Assembly: GCF_900116625.1 (NCBI RefSeq)
Contig: NZ_FPBE01000004.1
Location: forward strand, 162,035-226,034
From: Idiomarina abyssalis
GTDB lineage: Bacteria; Pseudomonadota; Gammaproteobacteria; Enterobacterales; Alteromonadaceae
Direction of reading: 5' to 3'
DNA: 64,000 nt
The position numbers were made by a program, and so were the translations under genes. The notes beneath the pieces are model-generated. The model saw only the letters and a list, made by a program, of their open reading frames with translations, searched no databases and was not told the origin of the DNA. The first letter of the stretch is position 1. Each line of letters begins with the position of its first letter. Below are positions 56,365 through 64,000 of this stretch, piece after piece.

Positions 56365-56422
56365 TTTTACACTTTTAAAAGGTATACTTTATCTTGAATT
56401 TTTGTCAAATATTTTTACACTT
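56365..56422. repeat. Two direct repeats flanking the recombinase promoter
   Basis: TTTTACACTT occurs at 56365-56374 and 56413-56422, 48 bases apart, on either side of the -35/-10 elements. Each lies in a T/A-rich context (TTTAAGTGTAAAA on the other strand). They may be recombinase arm sites or an autoregulatory operator. Confidence 0.6.
56381..56408 (-). promoter_or_regulatory. Promoter of the recombinase module
   Basis: On the minus strand TTGACA (56408-56403) and TATACC (56386-56381) are separated by 16 bases. The predicted start of transcription is about 25 bases before the ATG at 56350. Confidence 0.72.
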
Positions 56423-56438
56423 AAAAATTATAAAATTC
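56422..56438 (-). repeat. Candidate right terminal inverted repeat
   Basis: Read on the minus strand, GAATTTTATAATTTTTA matches the left candidate at 43521-43538 with one mismatch and one gap. It ends five bases before the ssb terminator. The assignment is tentative. Confidence 0.35.
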
Positions 56439-56442
56439 CAAT

Positions 56443-56466
56443 AAAAAGCCCCTAGTTAAAGGGGCT
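56443..56466 (-). terminator. Rho-independent terminator of ssb
   Basis: The arms AGCCCCT (56447-56453) and AGGGGCT (56460-56466) pair around six bases. The A-run 56443-56447 becomes the U-tract on the minus strand. It lies about 40 bases after the ssb stop, and the island appears to begin directly beyond it. Confidence 0.88.
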
Positions 56467-56504
56467 GTAGAAATAATATTTACAATACCACCCTGAGGTG
56501 TACT

Positions 56505-57065
56505 CTAGAAGGGAATGTCGTCATCAAAGTCGTTGTCCGGTGAAAACGGTGCAGGTTCTGCCGGTTTCTGTTGAGGCTGTTGATTTTGCTGCTGCGCTGG
56601 CTGAGGTGCCGGACGTTGTTGCTGCTGCGATGGCTGCGATTGCCCGCCACCATAACCGCCGCTCTGCTGACCACCAAAGCCTTGACCTTGCGGCGCTGCG
56701 CCTTGTGGTCCACCCTGAGGCCCACCACGAGAATCCAGCATCTGCATTTCGTTAATCACAACTTCCGTCGTGTAACGCTCTACGTTGTCCTGCCCTGTCC
56801 ATTTGCGAGTTTGCAAACGACCTTCAACATACACTTTTGAGCCCTTCTTCAGGTACTCACCAGCAATTTCTGCCAGGCGGCGGTACGCCACGCAGCGATG
56901 CCACTCAGTTTGTTCGCGCGGTTCACCGGTTTGCTTATCTTTCCAGGTTTCACTGGTAGCAATCGACAGGTTGGCTATCGCTGTGCTGTTTTGGGTATAA
57001 CGTACCTCTGGGTCAGCTCCCAGGTTACCAATTAATATGACTTTATTTACACCGCGACTGGCCAT
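56505..57065 (-). CDS. ssb: Single-stranded DNA-binding protein
   Basis: SSB is 186 residues, with the OB-fold DNA-binding domain (about 1-112, starting [22 protein letters not shown]). A Gly/Gln/Pro-rich flexible linker (about 113-170) precedes the conserved acidic tip DFDDDIPF that binds replication and repair proteins. Lengths and ends are normal. It lies 41 bases after the MFS gene in the same direction, but probably has its own promoter as an essential gene. Confidence 0.97.
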   Translation of the reverse strand: MASRGVNKVILIGNLGADPEVRYTQNSTAIANLSIATSETWKDKQTGEPREQTEWHRCVAYRRLAEIAGEYLKKGSKVYVEGRLQTRKWTGQDNVERYTTEVVINEMQMLDSRGGPQGGPQGAAPQGQGFGGQQSGGYGGGQSQPSQQQQRPAPQPAQQQNQQPQQKPAEPAPFSPDNDFDDDIPF

Positions 57066-57106
57066 TATTTTCTCCTGTTCCTTATGCGCGTTACAACTGC
57101 TTCAAT

Positions 57107-58486
57107 TTATTGGGCGACCGATGCCTTTTCAAGCAACTGATTAACCGCCTTTTCATCATAATGTTTTTTATCAACTTTTAAATAGGTTGCCTGATCTTCT
57201 TCAACCCACCTTGCTTCCGTTACCCCGGCTACAGTAAGTAACCGCTCACTTAGTTTCTTCGCCTTGTCCTCAGATAGTCCGGGTAATGATAACGATACAC
57301 TGGTAACGCCTGCAGGATTAACCATAACTAAGCTGATGAGTAACCAACATACTAGCAAGATCAGACAGAAAACAACAACGCCAGATATCTGATAATTCTG
57401 TAAGACCCAACCGCCTGCAACACCGCCAACAAAGGCACCTAAAAACTGTCCGGTTGAATAGATACCGCTGGCACTGCCCTTACTCCCGGCGGGCGCAATA
57501 CGGGTCAGTAATGACGGTAAACTGGCCTCAATAAAATTAAAACCGGTGAAAAAAATCACCAAAGCAGCGACTAGCAACCATCCTGACTGCCCGGCCGCAC
57601 CAATAATTAGCAGAGATACAATTAAGGTCACAATCGAAAACCGCAGCCACTGCACTGAATTATTATTGCGGGAGCTGTGAATGATCATCGGTACCATAAA
57701 CAAAATTGAGGCGGCCAGGGTTGGTAGATAAAACCAGGCATGCGTCTGACTTTCAAAGCCTGCATTTTGCAACTGGGTTGGCAAGGTCACAAACCAGGCG
57801 GTCAATATAGCGTGCAACACAAAAATACCGCTGTTCAGACACCACAATTGTTTATGTTTAAGTAAGTCTCCCAGCTCGGACAAAACCGGCAAGGATTCCC
57901 GCCGGGCAGAAGTAGTAACCACTTTCGGCACACTGAGCAGTAGCACGAAAATGCCCAGGACACCGCTGGCAGCCGTAAACCAAAACAACCCTGAAAGACC
58001 AATAACGTCACCCAGCAGAGGTCCTGCAACCAATGACACCGCAAACGCTAAGCCAATACACATACCAATGGTAGCCATAACCTTCGGCCGTTGCTCGTCA
58101 CGTGACAGGTCAGCCGCCAGGGCTAATATTGCGGCGGCTATGGCGCCAAGGCCTTGCAGAGCTCGACCAACAGACACGCCGAATAAAGTATCAGCCTGCG
58201 CCGCGACCACGCTTCCGGCAACAAAAACCAGCAGCCCGCCAACAATAACGGGCTTACGACCTAGCCGGTCTGACAACATACCCAAAGGAATTTGCAAAAG
58301 CGCCTGAGTCAGTCCGTAGGCGCCAAGAGCAATACCCACCCACAATGGCGAATAGTCTGGATACTCCTGTGCATAAACTGCCAGCACGGGCATGATCAAA
58401 AACAGGCCCAGCATCCGTATACCAAAGACAGACGCGAGCGCTAAAGCGGCTTTTTTTTCAGTTTTATTCAGTTTTTGCGGTGTCAT
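57107..58486 (-). CDS. yajR: MFS transporter of the YajR type
   Basis: This 459-residue major facilitator has 12 membrane segments, the motif A sequence GMLSDRLGRKPVI between TM2 and TM3, and a C-terminal soluble domain (about 395-459). The C-terminal VTSVSLSLPGLSEDKAKKL resembles the ferredoxin-like YAM domain of E. coli YajR, a drug/proton antiporter-like protein of uncertain substrate. It is divergent from uvrA. Confidence 0.85.
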   Translation of the reverse strand: MTPQKLNKTEKKAALALASVFGIRMLGLFLIMPVLAVYAQEYPDYSPLWVGIALGAYGLTQALLQIPLGMLSDRLGRKPVIVGGLLVFVAGSVVAAQADTLFGVSVGRALQGLGAIAAAILALAADLSRDEQRPKVMATIGMCIGLAFAVSLVAGPLLGDVIGLSGLFWFTAASGVLGIFVLLLSVPKVVTTSARRESLPVLSELGDLLKHKQLWCLNSGIFVLHAILTAWFVTLPTQLQNAGFESQTHAWFYLPTLAASILFMVPMIIHSSRNNNSVQWLRFSIVTLIVSLLIIGAAGQSGWLLVAALVIFFTGFNFIEASLPSLLTRIAPAGSKGSASGIYSTGQFLGAFVGGVAGGWVLQNYQISGVVVFCLILLVCWLLISLVMVNPAGVTSVSLSLPGLSEDKAKKLSERLLTVAGVTEARWVEEDQATYLKVDKKHYDEKAVNQLLEKASVAQ

Positions 58487-58602
58487 TTCACTGCTTCATA
58501 GTCAGTAATATGATAAATGATGCTGCTATTGTACCAGATGCCTAACACTGTGCGATAATAGCGTTTTGTCGTCAGTCATTTACTGAACAACAGACGGGAA
58601 TT

Positions 58603-61428
58603 ATGGATACTATTGAAGTACGCGGTGCACGCACGCACAACTTAAAAAATTTCAACCTGACGATTCCTCGCAATAAGCTTATTGTGATTACCGGGTTGTC
58701 CGGTTCGGGTAAGTCGTCACTGGCTTTCGATACGCTGTATGCCGAAGGCCAGCGACGCTACGTTGAGTCCTTATCCGCCTATGCTCGTCAGTTTTTATCG
58801 CTGATGGAAAAACCCGATGTAGACAGCATCGAGGGCTTGTCACCTGCAATTTCAATAGAGCAGAAGTCGACTTCACATAACCCACGCTCAACCGTTGGTA
58901 CCATTACAGAAATTTATGACTACCTGCGCCTGATGTTTGCGCGAGTGGGCGAGCCACGCTGCCCGACACATGATGTGCCGCTGGCAGCTCAGACCATCTC
59001 GCAAATGGTCGACAACGTGCTGGCCGCGCCGGAAGGCGAGAAACGCATGTTACTGGCACCTATTATTCAGAACCGTAAAGGCGAGCATTTAAAAGTTCTG
59101 GAAAATCTGGCTCTTCAGGGCTTTATCCGTGCGCGCATTGACGGTGAGATTTGTGACCTGAGCGATCCTCCAACACTGGAACTGCAGAAGAAGCACACCA
59201 TTGAGGTGGTGGTTGACCGCTTTAAAGTTCGTGAAGGTATGGAACAGCGCCTGGCCGAGTCATTCGAAACGGCGTTGGACCTCAGTGGCGGAACGGCATT
59301 GGTTGTGCCAATGGAAGGTGACGGCGAGGCCGATGTATTCTCAGCAAATTTCGCCTGCCCTCACTGTGGCTACAGCATGCAGGAACTGGAACCTCGTCTG
59401 TTCTCATTTAATAATCCGGCGGGTGCCTGTACAACCTGTGACGGACTCGGAGTTGAGCAGTTTTTCGACCCGGAAAAAGTCATAGTTAACGCCGAATTAT
59501 CACTAACCGGTGGCGCAATTCGCGGCTGGGACAAACGGAATTTCTACTATTATCAAATGCTGCAGTCGCTGGCGAAACACTACGACTTTAAACTGTCGCA
59601 GCCTTTTAACCAATTGCCCGACGACATTCGTGAGAAAATTCTGTTCGGCAGTGGTAAAGAAGAAATTAAATTTACCTACATGAATGACCGCGGTGACAAG
59701 GTCGTAAGAGCGCACGCTTTTGAAGGTATTATCCCGAATATGCAGCGCCGTTATCGCGAGACTGAGTCACAAGCAGTGCGTGACGAGTTATCAAAGTATG
59801 TGGCGACCCAGCCTTGTAAAAGTTGTGGCGGCACGCGCTTACGCACAGAAGCTCGTCATGTGTTTATTCAGGGCACCACGTTACCTGAAATTGTAGAACA
59901 GTCTATTGGCGACGCACTGGAGTTTTTCCAGCAACTGCATATGGAAGGCCAACGCGCCCAAATAGCAGAAAAAATTCTGAAAGAAATTAACGACCGGCTG
60001 CGTTTTTTGGTGAACGTGGGGCTTAACTATTTAAGCCTTTCGCGTAGCGCAGAAACCTTATCCGGTGGTGAAGCACAGCGTATCCGCCTGGCGAGCCAAA
60101 TTGGTGCTGGGTTAGTCGGCGTAATGTATGTACTGGATGAGCCCAGCATTGGCTTGCATCAGCGCGATAATGAACGCCTATTGAATACGCTCACGCATTT
60201 ACGAGACCTGGGCAATACAGTGATTGTAGTTGAACACGATGAAGACGCGATTCGCCAGGCAGACCACGTTATTGATATTGGCCCTGGTGCGGGTGTCCAT
60301 GGTGGTGAGATTATTGCTCAGGGGCAAGTCGACGACATTGTTGGGAGTGAAGACTCACTAACCGGCGACTACCTGTCCGGCAGAAAAGAAATAGAAGTTC
60401 CGCAGCAACGCCACAAGCCCGATGAACGCCGGCTCACCATTCGTGGCGCTAGTGGTAATAACTTGAAGAACGTTGATTTTAACCTACCGCTGGGCGTACT
60501 GACCTGTGTCACCGGTGTATCTGGCTCCGGCAAATCGACGCTGATAAATAATACTTTATTCCATATTGCGCATCGCGAACTCAATGGTGCAACAACCGGT
60601 GAACCAGCACCCTACAAAAGTGTTGAAGGGATGCAGTTGCTGGATAAAGTGGTGGATATTGACCAGAGCCCGATAGGCCGGACACCGCGTTCTAACCCGG
60701 CAACTTACACCGGAATTTTCACACCCATTCGTGAACTGTTCGCAGGCGTTCCGGAGTCACGGGCTCGCGGTTACAAGCCGGGCCGCTTCAGCTTTAACGT
60801 TCGCGGCGGACGTTGCGAAGCCTGCCAGGGCGACGGCGTTATTAAGGTTGAGATGCACTTTTTGCCGGACGTTTATGTCCCTTGTGACATTTGTAAGGGC
60901 CAGCGCTATAACCGTGAAACTCTAGAAGTAAAATACAAAGGCAAGAATATCCACGAAGTACTGGATATGACCATAGAAGACGCACGTGAGTTCTTCGATC
61001 CGGTTCCGGCCATTGCACGTAAACTTCAAACCTTAATGGATGTTGGTTTATCTTATGTCCGTCTGGGTCAGTCTGCTACCACACTCTCAGGTGGTGAGGC
61101 GCAGCGGGTTAAATTATCACGTGAGCTCTCTAAGCGAGATACGGGTAAGACCTTGTACATTCTGGATGAGCCAACGACAGGCCTGCATTTCCATGATATT
61201 AAGCAATTACTGGCAGTTATCCACCGTCTGCGTGACCACGGCAACACAGTCGTTGTCATTGAGCACAACCTGGACGTGATAAAAACTGCTGACTGGATTG
61301 TTGACTTAGGCCCGGAAGGCGGTTCCGGCGGCGGCGAAATATTGTGTGAAGGCACACCAGAAGACGTCTGTGAAAACGAGCGCTCTCACACGGCGCGATT
61401 CTTGAAACCGATGCTAAAGCAGTCATAA
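58603..61428 (+). CDS. uvrA: Excinuclease ABC subunit A
   Basis: UvrA is the damage-recognition ATPase of nucleotide excision repair, 941 residues. Both ATP sites are present: Walker [10 protein letters not shown] (31-39) and GVSGSGKST (about 640), with signature/Walker B pairs [13 protein letters not shown]...[10 protein letters not shown] and [15 protein letters not shown]...[10 protein letters not shown]. Zinc cysteines lie in CPHCGY...CTTC and CEACQGDG...CDICKG. I find no clear LexA-type CTG-N10-CAG site in the 116-base divergent region. Confidence 0.98.
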   Translation: MDTIEVRGARTHNLKNFNLTIPRNKLIVITGLSGSGKSSLAFDTLYAEGQRRYVESLSAYARQFLSLMEKPDVDSIEGLSPAISIEQKSTSHNPRSTVGTITEIYDYLRLMFARVGEPRCPTHDVPLAAQTISQMVDNVLAAPEGEKRMLLAPIIQNRKGEHLKVLENLALQGFIRARIDGEICDLSDPPTLELQKKHTIEVVVDRFKVREGMEQRLAESFETALDLSGGTALVVPMEGDGEADVFSANFACPHCGYSMQELEPRLFSFNNPAGACTTCDGLGVEQFFDPEKVIVNAELSLTGGAIRGWDKRNFYYYQMLQSLAKHYDFKLSQPFNQLPDDIREKILFGSGKEEIKFTYMNDRGDKVVRAHAFEGIIPNMQRRYRETESQAVRDELSKYVATQPCKSCGGTRLRTEARHVFIQGTTLPEIVEQSIGDALEFFQQLHMEGQRAQIAEKILKEINDRLRFLVNVGLNYLSLSRSAETLSGGEAQRIRLASQIGAGLVGVMYVLDEPSIGLHQRDNERLLNTLTHLRDLGNTVIVVEHDEDAIRQADHVIDIGPGAGVHGGEIIAQGQVDDIVGSEDSLTGDYLSGRKEIEVPQQRHKPDERRLTIRGASGNNLKNVDFNLPLGVLTCVTGVSGSGKSTLINNTLFHIAHRELNGATTGEPAPYKSVEGMQLLDKVVDIDQSPIGRTPRSNPATYTGIFTPIRELFAGVPESRARGYKPGRFSFNVRGGRCEACQGDGVIKVEMHFLPDVYVPCDICKGQRYNRETLEVKYKGKNIHEVLDMTIEDAREFFDPVPAIARKLQTLMDVGLSYVRLGQSATTLSGGEAQRVKLSRELSKRDTGKTLYILDEPTTGLHFHDIKQLLAVIHRLRDHGNTVVVIEHNLDVIKTADWIVDLGPEGGSGGGEILCEGTPEDVCENERSHTARFLKPMLKQS

Positions 61429-61440
61429 AAAGGACGCAGT

Positions 61441-61848
61441 ATGTTAACGGAAGACTTTAAAGTACGATTTTATGAGACCGATGCCCTTGGGCACGTCAAT
61501 AACACCGTTATTCCCGGCTGGATCGAAACCGGGCGGTTGCCTATTTTTGAGTTCTTCGGGGAAATGTCGCCCGAAACGCAGAGCTTGATTGTTGCCCGGC
61601 TTGAGGTTGACTACTTACTTCCAATTTATTTTGGTGGTCATGTCACAGTTAAGACTTATGTTAGCCGTTTAGGTGGTAGCTCATTTGATATTACGAGCGA
61701 AATTTGGCAAAAAGATAAACTCTGCGCTAAAGGGAAAACAGTCTTGGTCTACTTCGATTACCAACAGGAGCGTTCTGTGAAGTTATCCGATGAATTAAAA
61801 GAACGTCTGGCGACTATAACGCATCCGGAGCACCCTCTTGACGCGTGA
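61441..61848 (+). CDS. Acyl-CoA thioesterase, hot-dog fold
   Basis: This 135-residue 4HBT-type thioesterase has the catalytic-Asp region YETDALGHVNNTV near residue 10. It starts 12 bases after uvrA and overlaps the glutaminase start by 11 bases, so it is probably co-transcribed. The substrate is unknown; YbgC-like enzymes act on short- or medium-chain acyl-CoA. Confidence 0.85.
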   Translation: MLTEDFKVRFYETDALGHVNNTVIPGWIETGRLPIFEFFGEMSPETQSLIVARLEVDYLLPIYFGGHVTVKTYVSRLGGSSFDITSEIWQKDKLCAKGKTVLVYFDYQQERSVKLSDELKERLATITHPEHPLDA

Positions 61849-62794
61849 TCTCGTCAGTGGTGGGCAACAAATACATGCCCCTGATGATCTCAAAAGCTTG
61901 CTGGAGGAAATTCACCAGCAAGCGATGAAGATCACAGAAGGACATGTTGCCAACTACATTCCGGCATTAGCAGAGGTCAACCCGGAGCTCTGCGGACTTA
62001 CCCTTGCCACCCTTGATGGCGAGGTATTTAACGTGGGTGATACTCACGAGCAGTTTTCCATCCAGTCCATTTCAAAAATTTTCGGCCTAATGCTGGCAAT
62101 GGAGCGCCTGGGCGAAGATTTATGGGACAGAGTCAAAATGGAGCCCTCAGGCCAGGCATTTAACTCTATAGTGCAGTTAGAGTGGGAAAAAGGCATTCCT
62201 CGTAACCCTATGATAAATGCCGGCGCTATTGTCGTTAGTGATGTGCTGGTGAGTCGTTACTCAGCCAGTAAAAATGCCGTTTTAAGCTTAGTCCGTACCT
62301 TATGCGGCAACGACAATGTGTATGCCGATAACATTGTACACCAGTCAGAAAAAGAACACGGCCATCGCAATTCGGCACTGGCGCACCTAATGAAGAGCTT
62401 TGGTAATATTGATGCAGACGTTGATGAACTGCTTGATCATTACTTTTGGCAATGTGCGTTAACCATGTCCTGTGAAAACCTCGCTCGCTCTTTTACTTTT
62501 CTCGCAAATGACGGAGTTTGCCCTTTTTCCAAAAAGGAAATTATGTCTAAACGGGACTCTCAGCGTATTAATGCGTTGCTATCAACCAGCGGCATGTACG
62601 ACCAAAGCGGTGAGTTTGCTTTTACGGTAGGCGTTCCTGCAAAAAGTGGGGTTGGCGGCGGCATGATTGCTGTTGTACCTGACTTTGGCGTTATCTGCTC
62701 ATGGAGCCCAAGATTAAACAGCTTTGGTAACAGTGCGCGTGGCATGTATATGGTCAGAGAACTTGCTAATCGTTTGGGTCTAAGCGTTTACTAA
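61838..62794 (+). CDS. glsA: Glutaminase
   Basis: This 318-residue enzyme of the beta-lactamase-like glutaminase family hydrolyses glutamine to glutamate and ammonia. The catalytic Ser-x-x-Lys is in FSIQSISKIFGL, with later motifs NPMINAGAIV and the C-terminal KSGVGGGMIAVVP. The start is TTG 61838, with GGAG seven bases upstream; no ATG gives an adequate N-terminus. Its end overlaps the convergent solute-binding gene by four bases. Confidence 0.92.
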   Translation: MTRDLVSGGQQIHAPDDLKSLLEEIHQQAMKITEGHVANYIPALAEVNPELCGLTLATLDGEVFNVGDTHEQFSIQSISKIFGLMLAMERLGEDLWDRVKMEPSGQAFNSIVQLEWEKGIPRNPMINAGAIVVSDVLVSRYSASKNAVLSLVRTLCGNDNVYADNIVHQSEKEHGHRNSALAHLMKSFGNIDADVDELLDHYFWQCALTMSCENLARSFTFLANDGVCPFSKKEIMSKRDSQRINALLSTSGMYDQSGEFAFTVGVPAKSGVGGGMIAVVPDFGVICSWSPRLNSFGNSARGMYMVRELANRLGLSVY

Positions 62795-63612
62795 CGAATT
62801 GTCGAGGGGCGGTAAGTCTGAAAACGTTCCATATTAAATCGTCTAAATAAGCTATCTATCTCGCCCTTTCGCCCCAACTCTGTTAAGTATCTTTGGATAC
62901 TTCCTGCTGTAATACTCTTATTTTCGCCGACAAGTATATGCAAGTTATAGGCAAAGCTGGTTTTTTCGGAGAGTAATAGATTTTCTACTTTAATTTGTTG
63001 TGAACCCTCAAGCGCCGATAGTAACTCATCATTCACTATAGTGAGGTCAACTCGTCCACCTAACACCATACGTACGTTGATAATTCGTGAGTCAGCTAAG
63101 TAAACGGTGTACTTTTCTTTGACTTCATCTGAGGCAATTAGCTCACCACCAAGCAAGTAGTGGTAACCTTTTACGCCGCCCAGAATCTTTCCCTCAAAAT
63201 CATCGAAGAAAGACTGGGTTCGTCCCTCTTTTTTTGCAGTGACTAAACGCTCTTTACCACTCACCAGAGGAATTGTCTTTTCGTAATTAATGTTCCGTCT
63301 ATCCCACCCCCACAGTGGCGATTCAAAGAATATCACGTCGCAACACCCTGCTTCGCTAAGCGCCTCATAGCGACTCGTAGGTGGGATAATCTGAATTTGA
63401 AACTCATAACTATCCTGGTGCTCATTCAATAGCTTAACGAGCTCTCGTGTGAGATCCGTCTCAAGAACGTCTGAAAAATAAGGAGGGTAATCGTAAGCAG
63501 CTACTTTCACTGGTATCTTTGCTGCGGCAGTACCACTTATCGCAGCTAAAACGATTACAGAAAGGTATCTGAGTATTCTCAATAGACTGACTAATCGGTT
63601 AAGTATCTGCAT
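62791..63612 (-). CDS. Periplasmic solute-binding protein-like (SBP_bac_3)
   Basis: The 273-residue protein has a signal peptide (cleavage near GTAAAK) and the type 3 solute-binding fold, with AAYDYPPYFSDVL near the mature start and a C-terminal GEIDSLFRRF. There are no permease or ATPase genes nearby, so it may be an orphan binding or sensory protein rather than part of a transporter. The ligand cannot be predicted. Confidence 0.78.
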   Translation of the reverse strand: MQILNRLVSLLRILRYLSVIVLAAISGTAAAKIPVKVAAYDYPPYFSDVLETDLTRELVKLLNEHQDSYEFQIQIIPPTSRYEALSEAGCCDVIFFESPLWGWDRRNINYEKTIPLVSGKERLVTAKKEGRTQSFFDDFEGKILGGVKGYHYLLGGELIASDEVKEKYTVYLADSRIINVRMVLGGRVDLTIVNDELLSALEGSQQIKVENLLLSEKTSFAYNLHILVGENKSITAGSIQRYLTELGRKGEIDSLFRRFNMERFQTYRPSTIR

Positions 63613-63680
63613 CCATAGTTAATTTTCCGGCCCCAAATGTCAATAGTTGAGCGACCCTTCGCTTAATTATTAACAGGCAT

Positions 63681-63705
63681 AAAAAAGCCCGGCCGAAGCC
63701 GGGCT
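63681..63705 (-). terminator. Rho-independent terminator of tuf
   Basis: The arms AGCCCGGC (63686-63693) and GCCGGGCT (63698-63705) pair around a four-base loop CGAA. The A-run at 63681-63686 gives the U-tract on the minus strand. It lies just after the EF-Tu stop codon. Confidence 0.92.
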
Positions 63706-63726
63706 CTTAAAATCAACAGGACAGCA

Positions 63727-64000
63727 TTAGTCCATGATTTTTGATACGACGCCTGCACCTACGGTACGGCCACCCTCACGGATAGCGAAACGCAGACCTT
63801 CGTCCATTGCGATTGGAGCAATCAGCTCCACAACAAACTTCAGGTTATCACCAGGCATAACCATTTCTACGCCTTCTGGCAATTCTACAGCACCAGTTAC
63901 GTCCGTTGTACGGAAGTAGAACTGTGGACGGTAGCCTTTAAAGAATGGCGTATGACGGCCACCTTCGTCTTTGCTCAGTACGTAAACTTCTGCTTCGAAC
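63727..64000 (-). CDS. tuf: Elongation factor Tu, 3' end only
   Basis: On the minus strand the last 90 codons of EF-Tu are present, ending [17 protein letters not shown] and stop. The upstream part of the domain III sequence ([17 protein letters not shown]) is also visible. EF-Tu delivers aminoacyl-tRNA to the ribosome. The start lies beyond the window; whether this is tufA or tufB cannot be told. Confidence 0.96.
   Translation of the reverse strand, partial: FEAEVYVLSKDEGGRHTPFFKGYRPQFYFRTTDVTGAVELPEGVEMVMPGDNLKFVVELIAPIAMDEGLRFAIREGGRTVGAGVVSKIMD

Larger units (their letters stand above)
43521..56438. mobile_element. Integrative element with tyrosine-recombinase module and defence cargo (limits tentative)
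   Basis: The region contains one recombination module at its right end (51116-56350) and cargo not expected between core genes: a type III toxin-antitoxin locus, a helicase, a Rad50-like ATPase and a ribbon-helix-helix protein. The right limit is close to the ssb terminator at 56443. Imperfect inverted repeats at 43521-43538 (GAATTTTGTAAATTTTTA) and 56422-56438 are candidate ends. Both are AT-rich, so the exact limits are uncertain. The module order resembles intA-tfp-intB-srap elements of Vibrio and Shewanella. Confidence 0.6.

Noticed and set aside
58487..58602. LexA box upstream of uvrA
   Set aside because: I looked for CTG-N10-CAG in the divergent region and found no convincing match, so SOS control is not claimed.

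Overview
The window looks like a gammaproteobacterial chromosome of the order Alteromonadales, most probably Idiomarina or a close relative. The evidence is gene order: an Lpt/rpoN cluster, a mreBCD-maf-rng-yhdP-tldD operon, a complete MSHA type IV pilus locus lying between mreB and the ssb/uvrA region (as in Vibrio and Shewanella), and tuf at the right edge. The genus is an inference, because no 16S rRNA or other marker is present.

Layout. Positions 1-6751 (+) form a tight run: kdsC (3' end), lptC, lptA, lptB, rpoN, hpf, ptsN, rapZ, npr and mgtE, covering LPS export, sigma-54 and the nitrogen-related PTS. From 6763 to 8109 is pmbA (-), and from 8164 to 8679 is darP (+). From 19207 down to 8695 (-) runs mreB-mreC-mreD-maf-rng-yhdP-nitrilase-tldD, with overlapping or near-touching genes. 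A PEGA/sulfatase-modifying-factor-like secreted protein (19267-21126) separates this operon from the MSHA locus, 38149 down to 21325 (-). The MSHA order is mshI, a pilN-like gene, mshJ, K, L, M, N, E, G, F, B, A, C, D, O, P, Q. Next come pyrC and tdk (-), a long adenosine deaminase (+) and a membrane diguanylate cyclase (-).

Positions of about 43.5-56.4 kb are an accessory island wedged against the ssb terminator. It has two parts. The right end (56350 to 51116, minus strand) is a recombination module: an intact tyrosine recombinase, a tyrosine-recombinase-fold protein that has lost a catalytic residue, a second intact tyrosine recombinase, and a small coiled-coil protein. The arrangement resembles the intA-tfp-intB-srap core of strand-biased circularizing integrative elements, and more distantly Tn554. 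The cargo is defensive in character: a ribbon-helix-helix-like regulator with a perfect palindrome over its promoter; a Rad50-like ATPase with a CxxC hook and a C-terminal R...E...H constellation suggesting a PrrC/RloC-type anticodon nuclease; an XPD/DinG-like helicase without an evident iron-sulphur cysteine set; and a type III toxin-antitoxin locus. That locus consists of a consensus-like promoter, about 3.9 copies of a 38-nt repeat, an attenuating terminator and a ToxN-family toxin. Imperfect inverted repeats near 43521 and 56438 are candidate element ends.

Positions 56505-64000 return to core genes: ssb, a YajR-like MFS transporter, uvrA, a thioesterase, a glutaminase, a periplasmic solute-binding protein and the 3' end of an EF-Tu gene.

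How the parts fit: the MSHA assembly ATPase MshE has N-terminal motifs known to bind cyclic di-GMP, and a diguanylate cyclase with an intact active site lies a few genes away. The island appears to be a mobile carrier of anti-phage functions at the ssb-side border of the MSHA region.
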